From Winogradskyella sp. MH6 (GTDB lineage Bacteria > Bacteroidota > Bacteroidia > Flavobacteriales > Flavobacteriaceae): a DNA stretch of 64,000 nucleotides. The stretch lies in NCBI RefSeq assembly GCF_022810765.1, contig NZ_CP094494.1:2852001-2916000 (forward strand), given 5' to 3'. Of this stretch, positions 18,380 to 25,596 are shown in pieces. The translations under genes were made by a program, and so were the position numbers. Position 1 is the first letter of the stretch; each line of letters opens with the position of its first letter. The notes under the pieces were generated by a model. That model made no database searches and had not been told where the DNA came from. It was given only the letters and a program-made list of their open reading frames with translations.

Positions 18380-18896
18380 TTTCTACTATTTCTACTGTGT
18401 CAACAACTTCAAAACCACTAATCCAAGCTCCATCATCTGAAGTTTCAAAGCTTACTTGTATGTTTTTGAAAATACTTTTATAACCACAAGCTCTAGACAC
18501 ATATACGAATTCTGTTTCATAAGAGATTTCAATAATATCTATGTTAGAATCTGTATCTACATCTTCATCTAGTCTAAGATTGGTGTCTTTTTCTAGAATA
18601 AATCGAGATGTCGTTATTTCACCTTCATTACCAATCAATAACGGTAATTCTATTGCTGTAGCATTGGTATTGTAAACTAATGTACCTTCTGTATTATCAT
18701 TAGTTGGATTATTAGCTAAGCCTTCACCATAAGCTGTTAGACGTGTTACAGGTTTGAGTTCTTCTGTTTCTGTAGCGTCATAAAACTCTACCATAAGTCT
18801 AGGTGTCGTTGGAGTGGTTTCTGCACAAATATCGTCGCGTTCGCAACTAATAAGTGCTACCAAAAGTAATAGGAATGTAAATTTTAACTTTTTCAT
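18345..18896 (-). CDS. DUF6452 lipoprotein
   Basis: A 183-residue lipoprotein with signal MKKLKFTFLLLLVALISC (lipidated Cys18). It contains EISYETEFVYVSRACGYKSIF and AWISGFEVVDTVEIVENENTVHVRILH, typical of DUF6452, a family of unknown function encoded with DUF6048. Cysteines at the start of the mature chain (CERDDIC) and in the SRACGY stretch could form a disulfide. It lies three bases after the RNA methyltransferase stop and overlaps the DUF6048 gene, so all three are one transcript. Confidence 0.72.
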   Translation of the reverse strand: MKKLKFTFLLLLVALISCERDDICAETTPTTPRLMVEFYDATETEELKPVTRLTAYGEGLANNPTNDNTEGTLVYNTNATAIELPLLIGNEGEITTSRFILEKDTNLRLDEDVDTDSNIDIIEISYETEFVYVSRACGYKSIFKNIQVSFETSDDGAWISGFEVVDTVEIVENENTVHVRILH

Positions 18897-18899
18897 TAA

Positions 18900-20351
18900 T
18901 TATTTTTCAAACAAAACTACAGTTTCAATATGCGCTGTATGCGGAAATTGATCGACCAAACTTAACTTTTTTATTTGATATCCTGCAAGTAATAATTGCT
19001 CTGTATCTCTAGCTTGTGTTGCTGGATTACAAGATACATAAACCAAACGGTCTGCATTAAGGTTTATTATTTTTTTAAGGGTTTTTGGCGCAATCCCAGC
19101 TCTGGCTGGATCTAAAATAATGGTTCGTATTTTATTTTGGTATTCAGGGTGCTCAGTTAAGAACTTACCAACATCTGCTGCATAGAACTCTAAACCTTTA
19201 ATATTGTTGCGCTTTGCATTTTCTTTGGCATCTTCAATAGCAGACGCAACAATATCTACACCTACAATTTTGGTGTTGTTTGCTTTGCTGGCAACAATTT
19301 GACCAATAGTTCCTGTTCCGCAAAATAAATCTAAAACAACAGTATTATCTATAGCGTCTTTATTTTCTAAAGCATAGTCTACAACTTTAGAATAGAGTTT
19401 TTCGGCACATTTAGGATTGGTTTGAAAAAAGCTCTTCATGCTAATTTCAAAGTTGAGTCCTAATAACTCTTCAACAATCTTGTCTTCACCATAAATTAGA
19501 TTTATACTTCCTGTTGTAGCAATAGTTCTATCACCAATTTCATCATTTATAGTATGAAGTAATCCTGCAACTCTATCACCAAACAATTCAACTAAATAGC
19601 TGGCAAATGCATCTAAATTAAACTGATCTAAATCGTGAGAAGTTGTTACAAGATTAAAAAGTAATCTGTTTGTTTTATATGATTTTCTAACTACAAAATA
19701 TCGAAAGAAGCCTTCCTTTTTTGGTCCGTGCCAAGGTGCTAAACCTGTATTCTTGCAATAGGTTCTAATGTCTTTCAGGTGGTTTTCTACGTCAGCGTCA
19801 AATAAACCAGAATCGCTATTAAGGTTATCTCCACACCACCAAAGGCCTCTACGTTTAAAACCTAGTGTAAACTCATCTACATCTGTATTGGCTTCGCGAT
19901 CAAAACCAATCGCAGAAAATCCATATTCCATTTTATTACGGTAGTGGAATGTATTTGGAGAACCGACAAACGCATCAAATTTGGTTTCAATATCTTTTAC
20001 CTTGCCAATACGCTTAAAAAGTTCTAAAGTACTTTGCCTTTTATACTCATGTTGTTTTTCTATTGGTAACTGAATATAAGGTGCTCCAGGAATATCCTGA
20101 TACGGCATTTTTATTTCATCTTCAGAAGGTTTTAAAACATCAAGTAACTTACATTCAGCATATTTTTTGCTCGACTTTTTTACTTGTGCCTTAACTAATT
20201 GTCCAGGTAATGTATTAGGTACAAAAACTACAAATTCGCCATGTTCATTTCTAATTCTACCAATACCTTTTCCTCCAAAAGCATAATCTTCTATTAAGAT
20301 TTCTATTGTCTCACCTCTTTTTACAAACTTATTGCGTTCTCGTCTTGGCAT
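18900..20351 (-). CDS. TrmA/RlmD-type RNA m5U methyltransferase
   Basis: A 483-residue class I SAM-dependent RNA uracil-C5 methyltransferase. An N-terminal TRAM domain (about 8-70, GETIEILIEDYAFGGKGIGRI) is followed by a central domain and the Rossmann domain with VLDLFCGTGTIGQ (about 342), LDPARAGI, and the catalytic-cysteine stretch VYVSCNPATQARD. Naming software usually calls this RlmD (23S U1939). However, the cluster normally seen as CxHFGxCGGC after the TRAM domain is absent here (PYQDIPGAPYIQLPIEKQ at that point), so it lacks the usual iron-sulfur ligands and its target is uncertain. It leads the DUF6452-DUF6048 transcript. Confidence 0.9.
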   Translation of the reverse strand: MPRRERNKFVKRGETIEILIEDYAFGGKGIGRIRNEHGEFVVFVPNTLPGQLVKAQVKKSSKKYAECKLLDVLKPSEDEIKMPYQDIPGAPYIQLPIEKQHEYKRQSTLELFKRIGKVKDIETKFDAFVGSPNTFHYRNKMEYGFSAIGFDREANTDVDEFTLGFKRRGLWWCGDNLNSDSGLFDADVENHLKDIRTYCKNTGLAPWHGPKKEGFFRYFVVRKSYKTNRLLFNLVTTSHDLDQFNLDAFASYLVELFGDRVAGLLHTINDEIGDRTIATTGSINLIYGEDKIVEELLGLNFEISMKSFFQTNPKCAEKLYSKVVDYALENKDAIDNTVVLDLFCGTGTIGQIVASKANNTKIVGVDIVASAIEDAKENAKRNNIKGLEFYAADVGKFLTEHPEYQNKIRTIILDPARAGIAPKTLKKIINLNADRLVYVSCNPATQARDTEQLLLAGYQIKKLSLVDQFPHTAHIETVVLFEK

Positions 20352-20369
20352 GTACTAAAATTTTGAGTG

Positions 20370-20377
20370 CAAAGATA
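20370..20377 (-). promoter_or_regulatory. Probable promoter -7 box of the RNA methyltransferase operon
   Basis: TATCTTTG on the minus strand matches TAnnTTTG, 18 bases before the ATG at 20351. Confidence 0.5.
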
Positions 20378-20443
20378 GTGGCATTTTGTAAAACTCTATG
20401 CTTAAAATTGATTGTGATTATTTATATATCGTATAGAAATTAC

Positions 20444-20588
20444 TAAATTTACGACCTCTAGGGATGATTTCTCTCCCACGCTGCTTTTTCTAGGCTTCAC
20501 CATAACTTCAAAAATGGTTGCGCAAAGCTTACGAAGGAATAAAGGTAGAGCAGGAATGGTTATTTTTTCACAATTAAATTATTTTAAA
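20444..20588 (+). promoter_or_regulatory. Promoter-like box and long leader of rocD
   Basis: TAAATTTA (20444-20451) resembles a -7 box. It would give a leader of about 130 bases before the rocD ATG, much longer than other leaders here. The leader contains short hairpins (GGGA/TCCC at 20461-20477; ACCAT/ATGGT at 20499-20518) and is richer in G and C than nearby intergenic DNA. No known riboswitch is recognised. Confidence 0.3.
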
Positions 20589-21830
20589 ATGGCTGTTTTA
20601 GACCAATTAACATCGCAACAAGCGATAGATTTAGAAAACAAGTATGGTGCACATAACTATCATCCATTACCAGTGGTATTAAGTAAAGGAGAAGGTGTGC
20701 ATGTATGGGACTTAGAAGGAAAACAATATTACGATTTCTTGTCTGCATATTCTGCAGTAAACCAAGGACATTGTCATCCTAAAATTGTTGGTGCAATGAC
20801 CAACCAGGCGCAGACATTAACGTTAACGTCTAGAGCCTTTTATAACGATATGTTAGGTAAGTACGAGAGGTTTGCAACCGAGTATTTTGGTTTTGATAAA
20901 TTATTACCAATGAATACAGGTGCAGAAGCTGTAGAAACCGCATTAAAGCTTTGTAGAAAATGGGCTTACGAAGTAAAAGGTATTGAAGAAAATGAAGCAG
21001 AAATTATAGTTTGTGAGAACAACTTTCACGGAAGAACAACAACCATTATATCATTTTCTAACGATCCTGTGGCTCGTAAAAACTTTGGTCCTTATACCGA
21101 TGGATTTATCAAGATTGAATATGATAATTTAAAAGCTTTAGAGACCGCTTTAAAGCACAATAAAAATGTTGCAGGATTTTTAGTAGAACCAATTCAAGGT
21201 GAAGCTGGAGTTTATGTACCGAGCGAAGGCTATTTAGCTAAAGCTAAAGCATTGTGCGAAGCACATGGTGTACTTTTTATTGCAGACGAAGTGCAAACAG
21301 GTATTGCCAGAACAGGAAAGTTACTTGCGGTAGATCATGAAAATGTTAAACCTGATATTTTAATTTTAGGTAAAGCACTTTCTGGTGGCGCATATCCTGT
21401 TTCTGCTGTATTGGCTAATGATAATGTAATGAACGTTATAAAGCCAGGTAACCACGGAAGTACTTTTGGTGGTAATCCTGTTGCAGCTGCTGTTGCTATT
21501 TCTGCTTTAGAGGTTGTTAAAGATGAAAGTTTAGCTGAGAATGCTGAAAAATTAGGTCAGCTTTTTAGAAGTGAATTAAACAAGTATATAGAAACTAGTA
21601 CTATAGCTAAATTAGTAAGAGGAAAAGGCTTGCTAAACGCTGTAGTTATTAATGATGATGAAGATAGCGATACGGCTTGGAATATTTGCTTAAAACTTAG
21701 AGATAACGGTTTGTTAGCAAAACCTACACATGGCAATATCATAAGATTTGCACCACCTTTAGTAATGACTGAAGATCAGTTATTGGACTGTGTATCTATA
21801 ATTACAAAAACTCTAAAGGAGTTTGAATAA
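20589..21830 (+). CDS. rocD: Ornithine--oxo-acid transaminase
   Basis: PLP enzyme converting ornithine and 2-oxoglutarate to glutamate semialdehyde and glutamate. With the start at 20589 it is 413 residues, the family length, beginning [20 protein letters not shown]. Signatures are [42 protein letters not shown], and the PLP lysine in [13 protein letters not shown] longer in-frame start at 20514 adds 25 residues ([10 protein letters not shown]...) unlike the family and lies in the leader, so I reject it. The gene ends in a strong terminator. Arginine-catabolic neighbours are absent. Confidence 0.95.
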   Translation: MAVLDQLTSQQAIDLENKYGAHNYHPLPVVLSKGEGVHVWDLEGKQYYDFLSAYSAVNQGHCHPKIVGAMTNQAQTLTLTSRAFYNDMLGKYERFATEYFGFDKLLPMNTGAEAVETALKLCRKWAYEVKGIEENEAEIIVCENNFHGRTTTIISFSNDPVARKNFGPYTDGFIKIEYDNLKALETALKHNKNVAGFLVEPIQGEAGVYVPSEGYLAKAKALCEAHGVLFIADEVQTGIARTGKLLAVDHENVKPDILILGKALSGGAYPVSAVLANDNVMNVIKPGNHGSTFGGNPVAAAVAISALEVVKDESLAENAEKLGQLFRSELNKYIETSTIAKLVRGKGLLNAVVINDDEDSDTAWNICLKLRDNGLLAKPTHGNIIRFAPPLVMTEDQLLDCVSIITKTLKEFE

Positions 21831-21847
21831 TACATAAACGCTACATA

Positions 21848-21884
21848 AAAAAAATACCACGATGAAAAGTCGTGGTATTTTTTT
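21848..21884. terminator. Bidirectional terminator between rocD and the CCC-motif gene
   Basis: A 15-bp inverted repeat (21848-21862 with 21870-21884) has A residues on one side and T residues on the other, and so can serve both converging genes. Confidence 0.85.
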
Positions 21885-21903
21885 TGTTTGATTATTAGTT
21901 TAA

Positions 21904-22266
21904 TTATCTACAACCTGCGTTTTCTGCAGCATCATATAGTTGTTGCATGGTTTCGGCTGGTATGTTTGGATTGTTTTCAAACATTCCAATATACCAATCA
22001 AAGAATTCGCAAGGATTAATAATTAACCATACAATAAATGCAACTCCAATAAAAGAGATAAACAGCGATACAATTGCGAATATTCTTGCACTTTTCATAG
22101 CAGAACCGTTGCTATATTCTTCTGGGTTGGCATTGTATTTTTTAAGTTCTTGAGTGGCAATGATAATCGCTACAATAGCAGAAATAGTACCAAGACCATA
22201 GACACAACAGCATATGATTCCTATTACAGATAAAATGTAAACTAGTGTGGTGTTAAGTTTTTGCAT
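21904..22266 (-). CDS. CCC-motif small membrane protein
   Basis: A 120-residue protein with two main hydrophobic segments (about 8-37 and 60-85). The first holds the tri-cysteine GIICCCVYGLG that names this Flavobacteriaceae family. A polar loop (KKYNANPEEYSNGS) lies between them, and the tail NPCEFFDWY... ends in NAGCR. The function is unknown. The gene follows a DUF2752 gene by twelve bases on the same strand, a pairing I recall from related genomes. Confidence 0.75.
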   Translation of the reverse strand: MQKLNTTLVYILSVIGIICCCVYGLGTISAIVAIIIATQELKKYNANPEEYSNGSAMKSARIFAIVSLFISFIGVAFIVWLIINPCEFFDWYIGMFENNPNIPAETMQQLYDAAENAGCR

Positions 22267-22278
22267 GAATTAAGTTAA

Positions 22279-22578
22279 TTAGTTGATATATAGTTTTAAA
22301 ATATAGTTAGTAACAGCTGCTAAAATTGTAAAGGCTGCCAAAGCTAGTTTTATTTTTTCGCTATGCTTTATTTTTATGAATAAATCAAAAATAAGAAAAG
22401 CAAAAAAAAGTAGCATAGGATAAAGAGCAGGATACATTAAAAACGAATCTACAAACTGACCTTTTAAAAATAACAGAGCAGAACGTTGTAAGCCACAACC
22501 AATACAGTCAATGCCAAAGTATTTTTTTGTAACACATGGCAACATGTAATCTTCAAGACCTTTTACAAGTAGAAACAT
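22279..22578 (-). CDS. DUF2752 membrane protein
   Basis: A 99-residue protein of the DUF2752 family with the hallmark CVTKKYFGIDCIGCGLQRSAL (residues 15-35): conserved cysteines ahead of a helix that contains an arginine. Two hydrophobic segments follow (about 47-68 and 77-95). The function is unknown. It precedes the CCC-motif gene, and both probably form one transcript. Confidence 0.8.
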   Translation of the reverse strand: MFLLVKGLEDYMLPCVTKKYFGIDCIGCGLQRSALLFLKGQFVDSFLMYPALYPMLLFFAFLIFDLFIKIKHSEKIKLALAAFTILAAVTNYILKLYIN

Positions 22579-22638
22579 AAAGCTAAATTAATCATTTACA
22601 TTTATTTTCGATAATATTAAAATTACTATTCTATGCCT

Positions 22639-22646
22639 TATTTTTG
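22639..22646 (+). promoter_or_regulatory. Probable -7 box for the small membrane protein-Smr pair
   Basis: TATTTTTG fits TAnnTTTG and ends 22 bases before the ATG at 22669. It lies inside the longer frame that could start at 22633, which argues for the later start. Confidence 0.5.
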
Positions 22647-22668
22647 TAGGGGAATTATTAGACTTAAC

Positions 22669-22896
22669 ATGAATATTTCAAGACTTATTAATCTTATTTG
22701 TATCGTTGTTGGTGGCATAATAGCGATTTATGCTCAAGCAGGCGAAGAACAAAACACTTTTCTCTTAATAGGAGGTATTGTATTATTAATGTTTGGTTTC
22801 TATAGAACATCCAGAAATATTCCAAGTAAGTATGAAAAACAAGAGGAAGACTCTTTTGTAAAATCTGAACCAATAGAAGACGATGAAGATAGGTGA
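22669..22896 (+). CDS. Unknown small two-helix membrane protein
   Basis: A 75-residue protein starting MNISRLINLICIVVGG, with two membrane helices (about 5-22 and 27-44) and an acidic cytoplasmic tail (EDSFVKSEPIEDDEDR). I do not recognise a family. The start at 22669 is preferred over 22633 because a promoter-like box occupies the extra codons. Its last 14 bases overlap the Smr gene, so the two are translationally coupled. Confidence 0.6.
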   Translation: MNISRLINLICIVVGGIIAIYAQAGEEQNTFLLIGGIVLLMFGFYRTSRNIPSKYEKQEEDSFVKSEPIEDDEDR

Positions 22897-23434
22897 TATT
22901 GTAGAAACCATTGATGATGCAATTACAGGAACCGTTATACGTGTTTCTGGCACTACCATTACCGTTGAAGATGCTAATGGTTTTGAGTTTCAGTTTGAAG
23001 ATAATGAGTTAATGCTAATATCCTCAAAGAAAATTTTAGACAATGCCATCTACGATACAGATATAGAAACTGTAAAAAAAGAAAAAGAAATTCCTAAACG
23101 AAAAGCATCACAATCTGTAAAACCAAAAGAACGTCATGCTCCAAAATTTGAAGTCGATTTACACATACATCAACTTACAGATTCTACAAAAGGCATGACT
23201 AATTTTGACATGATGAACTTACAATTAGATACGGCCAGAAGACAATTAGAATTTGCCATTCGAAAGCGTATCCCAAAAATGGTGTTCATTCACGGAGTAG
23301 GAGAAGGAGTGCTTAGACAAGAACTCGAAACACTTTTAGGGCGTTATAGTAATGTGCAATTTTATGATGCTGACTATAAAACCTATGGAATAGGTGCTAC
23401 TGAAGTCAGAATTTTTCAGAATATAGAGCCTTAA
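22883..23434 (+). CDS. Smr-domain protein (MutS2-like C-terminal nuclease domain)
   Basis: A 183-residue protein. Its N-terminal part (MKIGDIVETIDDAITGTVIRV) is a small beta-barrel of the DUF2027 type, followed by a basic linker (about 65-88). The C-terminal part is an Smr domain (about 90-183) with FEVDLHIHQL and the nuclease-loop motif FIHGVGEGVLRQEL. Smr domains cut DNA or RNA. In Bacteroidota this stand-alone form is common and of unknown substrate, possibly ribosome-associated mRNA cleavage. It is coupled to the small membrane protein gene by a 14-base overlap. Confidence 0.85.
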   Translation: MKIGDIVETIDDAITGTVIRVSGTTITVEDANGFEFQFEDNELMLISSKKILDNAIYDTDIETVKKEKEIPKRKASQSVKPKERHAPKFEVDLHIHQLTDSTKGMTNFDMMNLQLDTARRQLEFAIRKRIPKMVFIHGVGEGVLRQELETLLGRYSNVQFYDADYKTYGIGATEVRIFQNIEP

Positions 23435-23436
23435 TT

Positions 23437-24363
23437 TTACTCAGGTAGATTAAAAGAGTACGTTAAAGTACCAAAATCTATTTCATCAGCTGATAATATA
23501 TCTAAATTGAAATTTGTTACTAAAAAATTCACAGTAACAGTTCTGGTGTAAGTATTATTATCTGTCAGTCCAGGATTTTCATAAGGTGTATTCTCAAGCG
23601 TATTTAAGTAATGTGGCACTGTAGCACCATCGGCATTGAGATTAAGGTCGTTACGAGGATTTTTGTCTTGATTTTCATCTTCTAAAATAGTGTTTACACC
23701 ATCACCATCGTCATCTTCATCTAAATAATCTGGAATACCATCACCATCAGTATCTAAAGGGTTTGTTGTTGGGTCATCATCACCATCTAAATCATCAGTA
23801 TCAATCTCGTTTATAGTTGGTACATTATCGTTATCATCATCTTGATCTAAATAATCAGGGATACCATCTCCATCACTATCTTGCGCATCAGGATAATCAC
23901 CATTTTCATCCATTTCACCTCTACCTTCTAAATCAGAAGGGATACCATCGTTATCATCATCTTCAATAGTTACTGTTGCATAAGCCGTTCCAGAGGGTGC
24001 TTCGTGATCATCAACAATAGCTAAATCAGATGGAGGCACAGGGTTACACAATTCATTGTTAGCAAGCGATCTATTATAGGTTCTATATAAAAATCGAACT
24101 GATGATCCGTTGATAACATACTCTATGGGCTCATCTACCGGAGTAGCTTCCGTAAAAGGTAACTCATCATTAATGCCGCGAGGTATAATTAACGATAAAG
24201 ATTCGTCAGGATCTTGTCTTGTATCGTATATGAGGAAAGACTCTGTATTATTGGAGCAAAGGTCTAATTCTTTATCAAACTCAAGGTCTACCGTAAAAAT
24301 ATCTCCATCATCACAAGCAGTTAAAAGTAGTAGGGCAAAAATTATATAAAAGAAACGCGTCAT
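23437..24363 (-). CDS. Lipoprotein with calcium-binding aspartate repeats
   Basis: A 308-residue lipoprotein (signal MTRFFYIIFALLLLTAC, lipidated Cys17). The middle (about 130-255) is a run of thrombospondin type 3-like repeats such as DSDGDGIPDYLDQDDDNDNV, expected to bind many calcium ions. N-terminal (about 18-120) and C-terminal (about 256-308) beta-rich parts flank it. The repetitive codons for Asp and Gly give a simple-looking DNA stretch at 23680-23960. The role is unknown, probably an outer-membrane surface protein. Confidence 0.8.
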   Translation of the reverse strand: MTRFFYIIFALLLLTACDDGDIFTVDLEFDKELDLCSNNTESFLIYDTRQDPDESLSLIIPRGINDELPFTEATPVDEPIEYVINGSSVRFLYRTYNRSLANNELCNPVPPSDLAIVDDHEAPSGTAYATVTIEDDDNDGIPSDLEGRGEMDENGDYPDAQDSDGDGIPDYLDQDDDNDNVPTINEIDTDDLDGDDDPTTNPLDTDGDGIPDYLDEDDDGDGVNTILEDENQDKNPRNDLNLNADGATVPHYLNTLENTPYENPGLTDNNTYTRTVTVNFLVTNFNLDILSADEIDFGTLTYSFNLPE

Positions 24364-24438
24364 AAACTTACATTTTGAACAAAAATAAAGGATTTGTAAA
24401 ATTATAACGTTGCATTATCTAAATAATTTTATTTGAGA

Positions 24439-24446
24439 TATTTTTG
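24439..24446 (+). promoter_or_regulatory. Promoter -7 box almost touching the cysteine desulfurase start
   Basis: TATTTTTG lies four bases before the ATG at 24451. If it is used, transcription would begin at or next to the start codon (leaderless message). Confidence 0.5.
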
Positions 24447-24450
24447 TAGC

Positions 24451-25596
24451 ATGAAGCAAGTATATCTAGATAATGCGGCTACAACAGCCTTACGACCAGA
24501 AGTAATACATCGTATGACGGAAGTTCTTGCCAATAGTTATGGTAATGCCTCTTCTACACATAGTTTTGGACGTTCATCTAAAGCACTCTTAGAACATTGT
24601 CGTAAGAACATAGCTGGTTATTTTAATGTATCAGCCTCTGAAATTGTTTTCACTTCTGGAGGTACGGAAGCAGATAATTTAGCTTTACGAAGTGCTGTTA
24701 GAGATTTGGGTGTAACAGAAATCATCACCTCTAAAATTGAGCATCATGCGGTTTTGCATACTGTTGAACAATTACAGAAAGAATATAATGTTAAGCTAAG
24801 TTTTGTTAACCTTGATGAATGTGGAATGGTAGATTACACACATTTAGAAAGCTTATTACAAAATTCTGAAAAAGCTATTGTAAGCTTAATGCATGTAAAT
24901 AATGAAATTGGAAATATCCTTGATATTGAACGTGTTGCAAAGTTGTGTAAGGGTAACGATGCTTTGTTTCATTCAGACTGTGTGCAGTCTGTAGGTCATT
25001 ATAAGTTAGATTTACAAAACATACCAATTGACTTTTTTGCAGCAAGTGCTCACAAATTTCATGGGCCAAAGGGTGTTGGCTTTTGTTTTGTTAGAAAAGA
25101 ATCCGGATTAAAGCCTTTAATCTTTGGAGGCGAGCAGGAGAGAGGTCATAGAGCAGGTACAGAATCTATACATAACATTGTTGGTATGGATGAAGCCTTA
25201 AAAATAGCTTACAACAATCTTGATGCTGAAAAAGAACAAATAACTTCAATTAAAGCATACTTTATAAATCAGCTAAAAGCAGCTGTGCCTAATGTAAGTT
25301 TTAATGGTGGATGCGAAGACAACGAAAAAAGTACGTACACGCTAGTAAATGTTTGCTTGCCTTTAGAGCCGTCAAAGACATCAATATTACAGTTTCAACT
25401 CGATCTAAAGGGTATTGCATGTTCTAGAGGCAGTGCTTGCCAAAGTGGTAGCAGTCAACAATCTCATGTGCTCACAGAAATTCTAGATGAAGAAAAATTA
25501 AAGCATCCTTCGGTACGATTTTCCTTTAGTATTTTCACAACCAAAGAAGACATCGATTATACTCTAAATGTTTTAAAAGACATTATTAGTGCTTAA
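24451..25596 (+). CDS. Cysteine desulfurase (NifS/IscS-like)
   Basis: PLP enzyme releasing sulfur from cysteine as a persulfide for Fe-S clusters or tRNA thiolation. The protein is 381 residues from the ATG at 24451 (MKQVYLDNAATTALRPEV). Seen: FTSGGTEADNLAL, EHHAVLHTVEQL, the PLP lysine in ASAHKFHGPKG, and the catalytic cysteine in SRGSACQSGSSQQSHVL. A longer frame starting at 24433 would include the promoter box. No iscU or sufE is beside it, so the sulfur acceptor is not indicated. Its last 11 bases overlap the convergent T9SS gene. Confidence 0.93.
   Translation: MKQVYLDNAATTALRPEVIHRMTEVLANSYGNASSTHSFGRSSKALLEHCRKNIAGYFNVSASEIVFTSGGTEADNLALRSAVRDLGVTEIITSKIEHHAVLHTVEQLQKEYNVKLSFVNLDECGMVDYTHLESLLQNSEKAIVSLMHVNNEIGNILDIERVAKLCKGNDALFHSDCVQSVGHYKLDLQNIPIDFFAASAHKFHGPKGVGFCFVRKESGLKPLIFGGEQERGHRAGTESIHNIVGMDEALKIAYNNLDAEKEQITSIKAYFINQLKAAVPNVSFNGGCEDNEKSTYTLVNVCLPLEPSKTSILQFQLDLKGIACSRGSACQSGSSQQSHVLTEILDEEKLKHPSVRFSFSIFTTKEDIDYTLNVLKDIISA

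Noticed and set aside
20514..20588. Longer rocD start giving 25 extra residues
   Set aside because: The added residues do not resemble the transaminase family and the region looks like an untranslated leader; the ATG at 20589 gives the normal N-terminus.
22633..22668. Twelve-residue extension of the small membrane protein
   Set aside because: The extension covers a probable promoter box and places non-hydrophobic residues before the first helix.
23680..23960. Simple repeated DNA that could be taken for a repeat array
   Set aside because: The repetition comes from codons for Asp, Gly and Asn in calcium-binding repeats of the lipoprotein; spacing is irregular and there are no CRISPR-like spacers.
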